NCBI GenBank assembly: GCA_002682825.1
Contig: NOKP01000035.1
Location: forward strand, 248,001-312,000
Direction of reading: 5' to 3'
DNA: 64,000 nucleotides
Source of the DNA: Neonectria sp. B-13
Taxonomy: Eukaryota > Ascomycota > Sordariomycetes > Hypocreales > Nectriaceae
Shown: in pieces, positions 55,851 through 64,000 of the stretch
How positions within the stretch are numbered: the first letter of the stretch is position 1
How the letters are laid out: every line of letters begins with the position of its first letter
Made by a program: the position numbers and the translations under genes
Notes under the pieces: generated by a model
Told to the model about the DNA's origin: nothing
Seen by the model: only the letters and a program-made list of their open reading frames with translations
Database searches by the model: none

Positions 55851-56579
55851 AACACCGTCTACGTCGTGACTGGCAGCAACAGAGGCATTGGTCTTGGCCT
55901 CGTCAAGGCCCTTCTCGCTCGGCCCTCAACCACTATCATCGCGACCGTCCGCAATCACGAAGCGGCAGCAGGCCTCAGAGCTGAAATCGAGGCCCTCGCC
56001 AAGGGGAAGAACAGCTCCCTGGAAATTGTCAACCTCGACTTCTCCGTGGCTCCCCCGCCCGAGCAAATCCGGGCAGCCTTCACTGTCGACCAAGTCGACG
56101 TCCTCATCAACAACGCTGCATTTAGCCCGCCCATGACGATCGCGGCCGAGACTCCGGCGGAAGATCTCCGCCTCGCCTTCGAAACCAATACCATAGGACC
56201 TCTCATGGTCTTCCAGGCCCTGTGGCCTCTTCTTCAAAAGTCGGCGGCTCCTAAGCTCATCAATATCACGTCCTCAGTCGGCTCCATTACATATCAAGAG
56301 GCTCCTGGCGGGGCTTACGGTCCTAGTAAGGCTGCCTTGAACTGGCTGACTCGGGCCTTGCACGTGCAAAATGAGGGCTTGATCGCCGTTGCCCTTCATC
56401 CAGGCTGGGTGCAGACGCGCATGGGAGAGTTCTCGGCGAAGGAATGGGGGTTTCCTGGTGCTCTGCCGGAGACTGTTGATGGCAGCGTCCAAGGGATTCT
56501 TGAGGTGATTGACGGGGCGACTCGCGATACAGTGTCGGGCAAGTTCATATCGTACAATGGTCAAATTCTGCCTTGGTAA
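55833..56579 (+). CDS. Short-chain dehydrogenase/reductase
   Basis: Classical NAD(P)-dependent SDR, 248 residues, no intron, similar in layout to norsolorinic-acid-ketoreductase-like enzymes; the substrate is unknown. ATG 55833 (MEPEAKNTVYVV) starts directly before the cofactor motif TGSNRGIGLG; the longer upstream open frame is leader. NNAAF is the NNAG-type motif. The catalytic triad is Ser in INITSSVGS, and Tyr/Lys in YGPSKAALNW. PGWVQTRMG is the usual PG motif. The end, GKFISYNGQILPW, closes the fold, so the gene is complete. It is convergent with the EamA transporter, 147 bp apart, and its upstream DNA is one copy of the duplicated segment. Confidence 0.93.
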   Translation: MEPEAKNTVYVVTGSNRGIGLGLVKALLARPSTTIIATVRNHEAAAGLRAEIEALAKGKNSSLEIVNLDFSVAPPPEQIRAAFTVDQVDVLINNAAFSPPMTIAAETPAEDLRLAFETNTIGPLMVFQALWPLLQKSAAPKLINITSSVGSITYQEAPGGAYGPSKAALNWLTRALHVQNEGLIAVALHPGWVQTRMGEFSAKEWGFPGALPETVDGSVQGILEVIDGATRDTVSGKFISYNGQILPW

Positions 56580-56726
56580 AAGTGTGGAGGATCCCTCATA
56601 GTAGAGTTTATTATATGTAAAGCCCCCTATCTAAGTCCACTACGCCTTAAGTACAGTTGCTATCTAGATTTTACTGCGCTTAGCTATGTGACAAAAGAAC
56701 TGGCAGTTGATAGATTGGCGTAACAA

Positions 56727-58220
56727 TCAGTTTGCCTCATTGTCAGAACTTAGGAGCCTTCTCTCCTCATCAACAGCTGTCTTTCTTTCCTCCACCAACG
56801 CCCTCTTCTGCAGGCTGACCCAAACAGCAGCGCTGATAATCAGTGCGCTTCCGAGAAAGCTTGTGAGTGGTGGTGTAGTTCCCCAGACAACACGCTCAAG
56901 AATAAGCGCGAAGACCATTTGTGTGTACTGTTCATCTATTAGAAAGAAACAAGGCTTTGCATGTTGAGAAGACTTACAATAAGATTGGTTGCTCTGCCTG
57001 CTTTCTCCCTCTGTAACCCCTCCGTTAAGAGTACCTGGAGTAAGAAGCCCGAGATGCCAATGGAACCGAGAAGCATCCTGTAATGTCAATTGTGAGCGAT
57101 TTTTAGATAATATCGTAGTGTAGGGTTTCATACCATTGTATAGGGGTTTGGGGTATCTCAAAATGGAGATTTGGGTGAATCATGATGATGAGAAAGGAGC
57201 TGATAGTAGCCAATGTAGCAAAGTAGTTGACGCTCACTAGCGAATGGGTTCGCTTCCCAATCACACGAATAGTGGCATAAGCAGTCGCTGCTGCAAAAGA
57301 TCCCAATATCGCGCAAGCGACAGCGATGGAGCGCTCGGTAGGGTTCGCCTTGACTGGAGGAAGTATGCCCCCTTGAAGACCGGCGCTGATATGTGAGGGG
57401 TCCGTGTTGAGAGACTGGGAGGATGGGTTGCTAGCATCCTGGTCCGGGAACAGGAAACCTGGCCGAGCAATGAACAACACGCCCACGAATGCGAGCAATC
57501 CAGCACAAGCTTCTTTGATTGTAAATGGTTCCTGTGGCATGGAACTTAGTGAGGGGTCAACAACGCACGCATATCATATAACTTACATTGAGAGCAATCC
57601 AACAGACGAACGCCGTCATGGTAGGGACAAGAAACGTGATAACTGTGGCATCCGATATTTCGAGGTACGAAAGAGAGTCTATTCAATACATTAGCACATG
57701 TTCTATCAACGTAACTCGTGAAGCTATACAATATAAACCGAATAGTCCCGTTGAGCCTGCGATGCCCCGAATAACGAGGAGACGTCTGACACCGCGTTGG
57801 CCCAAGGGAAAGTCTGGCACCTGCTTGTACCACATGTACAATGATCCGATTATAGCCGTGGTCAACATGCGGACGAATATAATCTGCAGTGCATGGAACT
57901 TGGTCTCGAATCCAGTCTCCAGTAGTCGAGTCGTCATGGACATCTGCCTTGTTAATACTCATCCCTCGCTCGTTTTTAGCCGGCACACTCACAATAGACG
58001 CGAACATTTGCGCTAGAAAGACGAAGAAAAGCCCAATGTTTTTTGCGTAAAAGGCCTTGAGTCTCGGCCAGAACCTATTGTCCGGGTTGTCTTGGAAGCC
58101 CGCCTCTGCCGTTGGCTCATCGTGAGTGACCGGAGCATCAATTGCGCTGTGTGTCGAGTGCACGGACGACTCGGAAGCATCTGGCTTAGCAGCCAGGGGC
58201 GTCACTGTTCCATAAGACAT
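56727..58220 (-). CDS. EamA/DMT-family transporter
   Basis: A ten-helix drug/metabolite transporter of the EamA (DUF6) type in a cell membrane; substrate unknown. Several exons with short introns. ATG 58220 (MSYGTVTPLAAKPDAS) gives a soluble acidic N-terminus, followed by IGLFFVFLAQMFASI, LQIIFVRMLTTAIIGSLYMW and VIRGIAGSTGLFGLY. The second repeat has EPFTIKEACAGLLAFVGVLF with IARPGFLF, the glycine/proline motif of the first domain's end. TERSIAVACAILGSFAAATA and the last helices (FALILERVVWGTTPPLTSFL, SALIISAAVWVSLQKR) complete it. The C-tail is charged. No break was seen. It lies between the SDR and the FAD monooxygenase and could export or import a related compound. Confidence 0.85.
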
Positions 58221-58749
58221 GTCTGTAGTCTGCCTGGAAAATCGAGGCTTGATTGGAGCACTTTTCTTTTTCTGTTTCGTTTTCTTTTTCTTGGTGGATA
58301 TTCACGGTTCTAAATTTCTTCCCCGATAGCGGGGTACGTTGCAAACTACGTACTAATAGTAGGCTAGCTACTTTTAGTATATCTTCCTGACTAATAATCT
58401 AGTGCAAGCTTTGTGAACTAGGATTGGGGTCGCATGAGCTTTAAATTTAAAGATTGCAGGAAGGCTCGAAGTTGTGCATTGGACCGTGGTTGAGAATTGT
58501 TCTACCACAGAGAAGAGAAGCCTAACTAGAAAGAAGTATATCCTTAGTCAACGGCTTTTTTTGCTCCAAATAGCGCAAGTTCGTTATCTAGAACTTGCAT
58601 TGCACCTGATTAGTAGCCAGAGTGATAGAGAGGTTCCTCTTGGTGTAAATCAAGGGCGTTAGGTGGTTACGAATTAAGTAGAGGACCATCAACTGCCATG
58701 CTAAGACTGGAGATGAAAGCTGTAAATCGGATCTCTCTTGAATTGGATT
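58221..58749. other. Intergenic, no gene recognised
   Basis: Promoter region of the EamA gene and 3' flank of the monooxygenase. T-rich tract just upstream of 58220. Nothing coding was seen. Confidence 0.5.
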
Positions 58750-60266
58750 TCATCTACTCAGTAGCGTAGTAGTTTTTGAAGACTCCAAACTCAACTTTTG
58801 GAGTTCCTCCTTGAGCACAGTATCCGCCTGATAGTAGTACATCCAGTCGTGCCCCGCGTTCCAGACCCTCTCGATCCTGAACTTGATTTCCTCCTGGGAA
58901 TCCAGATGTAGCGATGCCAACTCCTCTTCAGCGGCGCCGTACCGGTCCAAAACCGCATAAAGGGCTTCGTAGTGCTGCGAACGGACTTGATCGAATATTT
59001 CCAGGCCTGCAGATACGGGTTTCCCATTTTCTCGTGCCCATTCAAGCGCACCACCTAGCACATGAGCATCTTCCAGCGCAAAACCTGCGCCAGCTCCGAA
59101 AGCTCCTGAGAGCGGATGCGAGGCGTCTCCAATCAAGGCTATCGACCCGTGCTGTACGATGGACCCAAGTCTAGGCCCAGCGAAGAAGTCAAACTGCTGC
59201 ACGCGATCGACGATCTTGAGTAGCTGTCGGAGAGGAGGGCTTAGCTCGTCCTGGAAGGCATCCTGGACGGGGCGGATGGATGCCTCTTGGCCCCAACTGA
59301 CACGGTCTTCGCCGTCGATGTGAGGCTCCTTGATTCGGACCGTGACCTCCAAGTCATCTCCACTCAGGGGACATGTATATATCCATTTGGAACCAGTTCC
59401 GTGCCAAAAGATGACTGCCTTGTTCAAACCGTTGATTTTGAGAGCATCCGAAGTGCGAGCAAGACCGCGGTAAGCTGTCGAGCCGGTGTAGGTTAAAGTG
59501 TGGTCAGGGAAGGCGAACTGGCGGACAATCTAAGTATCGACACCAAGGCACGGATTAGTATATCTGTCCTTGTGTGTCCCAACAATCACCTGATGGCGAG
59601 TATAAAAAGCAAAGATGGAAATGAGGGCTTAATGACTTACAGACCGTATGCCATCTGCTCCTATAAGAAGGTCTACTTCATCAGTAAACCCTCCTTCAAA
59701 TACTAGGCTTAGCCTGCCCGACTCAAGCCGGGAGGTGTTGATGAGCTTGCGCCCGACCCGAATGCGAGATTGATTAACCTCTTTCAAAAGAGCTTGCTGT
59801 AGTATTGAACGATGCGCTCGGCAGGGGCGCTGGTGTGGGGGTGTGTCGGCGGTTGAAAAGTGCGTGGACACCAGCTCTGCTGTCTTTGAGTTTCTATGAC
59901 CGTGGTTGTTAGCAGACCGATTTTCTTTGACGTATAGCATACTGAGAACTCCAGAGTTGAAACTGAGATTCACCAACAGAACCTGGATCTAAGGAAACCA
60001 GGCCATTGTGTCACTTACCGATGCTGGACATAGTGCTCATCGACTGGCCGAAAGAAATCGTCCGCACCAATGTGATCGGCCGCACCCAAGAGCTCCAGCA
60101 TCCTCCACGTGTTGCGCTGGATCGAAAGCCCGGTGCCAAGCTCACTGATCACGGGCTTCTTCTCATATAGCTTCCATTCAACGAAAGGGCGTCTTTCCAG
60201 TTCTATCGCAGCGGCCAAGCCCGCAGGGCCACCGCCGATGATGGCAACCTTCAGTTTCTTCTGCAT
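58750..60266 (-). CDS. FAD-dependent monooxygenase (salicylate-hydroxylase-like)
   Basis: Group A flavin hydroxylase using NAD(P)H and O2 on an aromatic or polyketide-like substrate; the substrate is unknown. Three exons. ATG 60266 (MQKKLKVAIIGGGPAGLAAA) places the GxGxxG dinucleotide motif at the very N-terminus; an in-frame ATG at 60317 would add 17 residues. GTGLSIQRNTWRMLELLG follows. Exon 1 splices from HYVQHR to NSKTAELVS, with CRAHRSILQQALL. The second motif is VDLLIGADGIRS (DG motif). The third exon carries HGTGSKWIYTCPL and the GD motif SIALIGDASHPLSGAFGAGA. The tail (WNAGHDWMYYYQAD) is typical of fungal members. All FAD motifs are present. It is divergent from the MFS gene, so co-regulation from the shared 1.3-kb region is plausible. 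Confidence 0.9.
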
Positions 60267-61579
60267 TGTGCGTGATTCCTCAGGTGATTGTTGGCCCGTC
60301 GTGAACACTGTAAACATGCTTGCGGGGTGGGTAAGAGTTATAATTGAGTGATGAGATTGATTACAAAGCCCAGTCTCTACAATCTGGGTACTCACATCCA
60401 TGTCCGCTTCCACTATATTAATGATGAAATTGCCCTCGAGAATTCGCCAGTGTCGTACATGCCACCTAGCCCCGCCGTGTCTGGCCCGTCACTGTGTAAC
60501 TGTCACGTACAACAGCGGCAATTGATCGCCATAACAACGAGTCAGACTGATAGCACCTGTACCCCCGCAGGTGAGTCAAGTTTCGGGGTGCCATGTGGCA
60601 TTTTCATCATGCACACCAGGATGGCGACATTGTCACCCAGCTCCCAGACGAGGAAGACGACGAAGAGTGATTGGCGGGAGAGAGCTCAAACTACTCCCCA
60701 CACATCCATCATCCCGGGCACTATCGAACGCCAACGTAGCGTCAATACTGCAGCCAACCGATATGGTTATTGCCGGATATTGCCGTATTTGCGGTATCAA
60801 CGTATCCTATATCCAGATCCATATCGGAAATGTGTCGTCCTGAGTGGCTTCCCTCATGTCGGTTGCATTGTTGCCCACACACACTCAAGTCGTGTGGAAA
60901 CGTTTTTCAGGGATTATCAAGACCAGGCTGACCGTAAACTCCCGCTTGATCCTACCTCCAGATCCACCGAGCCAGGCTCGATATAGTAGCCAAGTATTTC
61001 CGAGACTCGAGTGAGTGGGTATATCAAAGCTCGAGATAAGTAGTCTGTCGTTACGCATGCCTGCGACTTCCACCCGAGTGTACCAAGCGTAAGGCGGGAC
61101 TAGAAACCAATCCCGAGGAGATTTCGTCTGCTTGTTAGCTTCCAACTAGCATACCGTGAAGTGGGAACGACCCTGGGTAGTTCGATGTGTCGGTCAATTC
61201 ACAGCAGCTTCTGTTGGTGTCAGTCACATCAACCATCAATCATGTGAGGTCATTTGGACAAGGGGGTCCACCCAGCTGTATAGACGCGAGTTGGAGCTCT
61301 CATCACGCCTTTTCTAGTTAGAAATGTTGTGGTATTCGCCCAGCGTTCTCGCAATTCATCGCTTGATCCTTCCTGTTATGGTTTATGAGGCTTGGCCCTA
61401 GACTTACCAGGCTGCTCTCTCATTACTTTATGTTCAAGAACTGCCCACATCCTTCGTTATTGTTTATACATTACAACCAAGTTGCCTGTTAAATCTTTGT
61501 GAGGTTACAACCCACAAGCTTCAGCTTCCCCTTGCAAAGCTATATCAAATTGTCCGACAATCTGGTTGTCTCTCTCAAC
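60267..61579. promoter_or_regulatory. Shared upstream region of monooxygenase and MFS genes
   Basis: No gene recognised; open frames such as 60348-60986 (+) lack domains and are probably chance. The two flanking genes diverge from it. It contains the 9-bp inverted repeat listed separately and a C/T-rich leader before 61580. Confidence 0.4.
60758..60827. repeat. 9-bp perfect inverted repeat in the divergent promoter
   Basis: CCGATATGG at 60758-60766 and CCATATCGG at 60819-60827 are exact inverse copies with a 52-bp spacer. Each arm has a CCG/CGG end, the half-site read by Zn2Cys6 factors. A functional role is inference. Confidence 0.5.
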
Positions 61580-63163
61580 ATGGCCGAAAAGGAAACTCAC
61601 CCGGTGACCTGGTACAGGTCAACCATTTTCGCGGCCTTCATGGTTGCTTTCACGGCATTCACGTGTCCTGGCATCTTCGGCGCGCTCAATGGTATGGGAG
61701 CAGGCGGCGGCGCCAGCCCTGATATCTCCAACGCAGCCAATGCGGTTGTATTTGGGGTCTTGTCTGTCGGGTCGCTACTGGCTGGTGCCATCTGCAACCG
61801 TATCTCCCCTAAATGGTCTCTCTTGGTATGTTTCCTTGCTGCACTGGACTGGGCTTCGCTCAGTTCAAGTCTGATCTAATTCATACTCTGACGTCCCTGA
61901 TAACAGATTGGAACGCTCGGTTACGCGCCATACGCTGCCGGGCTCTACCTGGTTGATAAATCAGGAGCTACTTGGCTCCTACTATTCGGCTCGGTGTTGA
62001 TCGGTCTCTCGGCGTGCTTCCTGTGGATTGCCAGCGGGGCAATCTTCTTGGGCTACACCGAGGAGAACAGAAAGGGTTTCGCAAGTAAGCATCGGCTTCT
62101 ATCCTCGATCCCCGGGGAGTGCTGTCACGTTCCGTACTTACTCAGAGAATAGCTTCCTTGAAGTTTGCACTCCAAAACTTGGGCGCTTCTGTTGGCGGCA
62201 TCATATCTCTCGCCCTCAATGTCAACCGGAACTATCGCGGCTCCATCAGTAACGCAACATGTCAGTACCGCAACTTCCGTCTCGCTGAAGCATTAACTAA
62301 CCAAACCAGATGTTGTCTTCATCACAATCATGTGTCTCGGCTTCCCATTCGCCATCGCCTTACCGTCCATATCTAAGGTCCAGCGAACCGACGGCCGCAA
62401 GGTGGCTGTGATCAGGGCCCCTACGCTCGCGCATGAGTTCCGTGTTCTTCGCGTCCTTCTCAAGAACTCCACTGTCCTGGCTCTTATCCCCTTCATGCTG
62501 TACGCCCAGTGGTTTTTGTCATATCAGTGGCAGTTCAACTTCGCATACTTCACGGTCCGCGCACGAGCCCTCAACTCAGCTCTGTTCTATCTCGCTGGGC
62601 TCTTTGGCGCCCTGGCATTTGGTCAGCTTCTCGACTGGCAACGGTTCAGCCGACAGACGCGTGCGAAAATCGGTTTCGTCGTCATCCTAGTGACGACTGG
62701 AACATCCTGGATTCTGGGACAAGCGGTGCAGGTGCACTATTCCAAGACTCTTCCTAACCTCGACTGGTCTGACCCGGGATTCGGGCTTGGATGCTTCGTC
62801 TTTACGCTGTGGGGGCTTTCTGACCCGCTGGTTTCCACCTTTTTATACTGGCTCACCGGGAGCCTGACGAACACCATCAACGAGACCGCTTTCCTGGCTG
62901 GCCTAATCAATAGTGTCGGTTCCTTGGGGTCGACATTTGGGTTTGTCGTCTCCGCCATGAAATTCAACTACAACGGCGCCTGTGCAATCAATCTTGCTTT
63001 ATTCTGGATCTCCATTCCGGGGTTGGCTTGGGTCGCATTGACCAAGGTTACAGAGTCGTCACACGGCAAAAGCCTTACCGGGGTGGCATTCATTGATGAT
63101 GAATCCCGTAGCAGTATCCCTGAGACAAACGAGAAGAATGGGGTAAATGTAACGGAGGCTTAA
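61580..63163 (+). CDS. UNC-93-like MFS membrane protein
   Basis: Member of the UNC-93/DUF895 branch of the major facilitator superfamily, about 12 helices; substrates of fungal members are unknown. ATG 61580 (MAEKETHPVTWYRSTIF) is followed by the family's conserved FTCPGIFGALNGMGAGGG in helix 1. VFGVLSVGSLLAGAICNRIS splices to GTLGYAPYAAGLYLVDKSGA, then IASLKFALQNLGASVGGIIS and LALNVNRNY. The long last exon contains IPFMLYAQWFLSYQWQFNFA, GQLLDWQRFS, and a C-terminal GLINSVGSLGSTFGFVVSAM. The soluble tail ends at TAA 63161. At least four introns; no break. It is head-to-head with the FAD monooxygenase. Confidence 0.9.
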
Positions 63164-63212
63164 GAAGCTATTGTTGAACCTCAAACTTGTAATTTAGGCT
63201 CTTCCTAGATAT

Positions 63213-64000
63213 CTACTTGATAGTTCTAGGTACTCTCTTAAATCGAGTAACTTTTGACCCGTCACTTAGCTCAACCTGAATCTTTTCATTCTTATACCCA
63301 AATACGAGTGGTGTCAATACGAACCGACCCACGTAGTAAACAACACCCAATGATAAAATCCCCAACGCTACAACAGATGAAAGCCAATATGGCAGTGAAG
63401 TACTACCCTTGCCATTGGGAGGACGGACAAAAGGCATGACCAGGAGGAACTAGACGCGAGAACGATCAGCGATAGATTCTACAACAAAACGTGGCTAGAA
63501 AAGCAAAACTTACAATGTTAGCGGCCAAGTAGCCTATGATAAGAACCCATGGAGCACGGAGCGGTGATTGGAAGTCCTCGCTTTTAGTGAGGCGCAGCTT
63601 GACCAATCCAACCGTGATAGCTGTGAGGAGAGCGGTTGTGGGGTAGGTCGACAAGCTAACGATGAAAGTGAAGGCATCGCCTGCTGGTGGAGCGCAGATG
63701 AAGAGAATCGTGACGCCGAGGTGAAGTACCAGACTGTAAATGGGAGTTCTAAACGGTCTGTTTTCCATAAAGAGGTTTGAAAAGGGCAAAACGCCATCTT
63801 TTGCCAGCTCTTGGAGAATTCGGGCTACCCAGAACAGAATCAGCCTTTGTCGCAACAGATACAAAGAAAGGTGCATGGTTACGTACGGACAGTAAAGGCA
63901 ACTCCAAGGAGATGGCCAAGCGCAGAAAGTGCGACTAGTGCTGGGAGAGCTTTGGTTCCTGCTGATTCACCGAAGAGGTTCTTGAACAGGGTTGCTGCAA
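63213..64000 (-). CDS. Amino-acid permease (LAT/methionine-permease type), 5' end missing
   Basis: A polytopic APC-superfamily importer of amino acids; resembles the fungal LAT1-like/MUP1 group. Only the 3' part is in the window; the frame is open at the right edge (ATLFKNLFGESAGTKALPAL). Conserved pieces: ALSALGHLLGVAFTV, then splice to ARILQELAKDGVLPFSNLFM with ENRPFRTPIYSLVLHL, the loop and helix typical of this group. GDAFTFIVSLSTYPTTALLT and LRAPWVLIIGYLAANIVSFA follow. After another intron comes the last helix (YWLSSVVALGILSLGVVYYV) and a basic tail ending at 63213. The in-window part is unbroken. It converges on the MFS gene, 49 bp apart. Confidence 0.85.

Noticed and set aside
60348..60986. 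212-codon plus-strand frame between the monooxygenase and MFS genes
   Set aside because: No domain, Thr/Ser/Arg-rich with random look; judged to be promoter DNA.

Overview
The window is nuclear DNA of a filamentous ascomycete (Pezizomycotina, probably a Sordariomycete; the class is inference). The evidence is intron-rich genes on both strands with 44-112 nt GT-AG introns, and fungal-only families: a HET-domain protein, a C2H2-NACHT-ankyrin NLR-type receptor, Zn2Cys6 and bZIP regulators, a rhodopsin-fold membrane protein of the PTH11 kind, an OPT transporter and a LIP-type secreted lipase. No tRNA, rRNA, CRISPR array or intact transposon was seen.

Left part (1-31 kb): an OPT oligopeptide transporter (1194-4137, -); an AT-rich strip with relics of an FAD monooxygenase and a LaeA-like methyltransferase (5661-6530); a large C2H2 protein (7115-9635, -); a small unknown protein (10835-11435, +); a secreted GDSL esterase (12198-13395, +) and a secreted GH16 glucanase (14647-15556, +). 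A truncated AAA-ATPase relic (16595-17023), nearly 4 kb without recognisable genes, a bZIP factor (20901-21858, -) and an orphaned chitinase tail (23405-23884) follow. Then come a rhodopsin-fold membrane protein (26368-27719, +), a Ppn2-like metallophosphatase (28202-29272, -) and a cupin (29959-30486, -).

Centre (31-55 kb): this looks like a fast-evolving recognition/defence-type accessory island. It holds a HET protein (31268-33139), a secreted lipase (33489-34967), a DUF7025-type AAA+ ATPase (36736-38992), a Zn2Cys6 factor (40327-41583), a frameshifted unknown gene converging on a truncated subtilisin (42890-44528), and a broken NLR (44973-49304). The NLR reading frame continues through four TAA/TAG stops between its C2H2 and NACHT parts and then decays in the ankyrin repeats. 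A DUF2855 gene, a frameshifted unknown gene and a multi-pass membrane protein split by a 4-bp tandem duplication complete it. The 3' end of the NLR and the DNA after it recur in diverged form at 55.06-55.85 kb, upstream of the SDR gene.

Right part (55.8-64 kb): a compact metabolic and transport group: SDR (+), EamA/DMT transporter (-), FAD monooxygenase (-), UNC-93-like MFS (+) and the 3' part of an amino-acid permease (-, running off the edge). The monooxygenase and the MFS gene are divergent and share a 1.3-kb promoter region. No polyketide synthase or NRPS backbone is in view, so calling it a biosynthetic cluster would be speculation.

Gene models were made by eye from splice consensus and reading frame; where stated, exons were added up and checked to keep frame.
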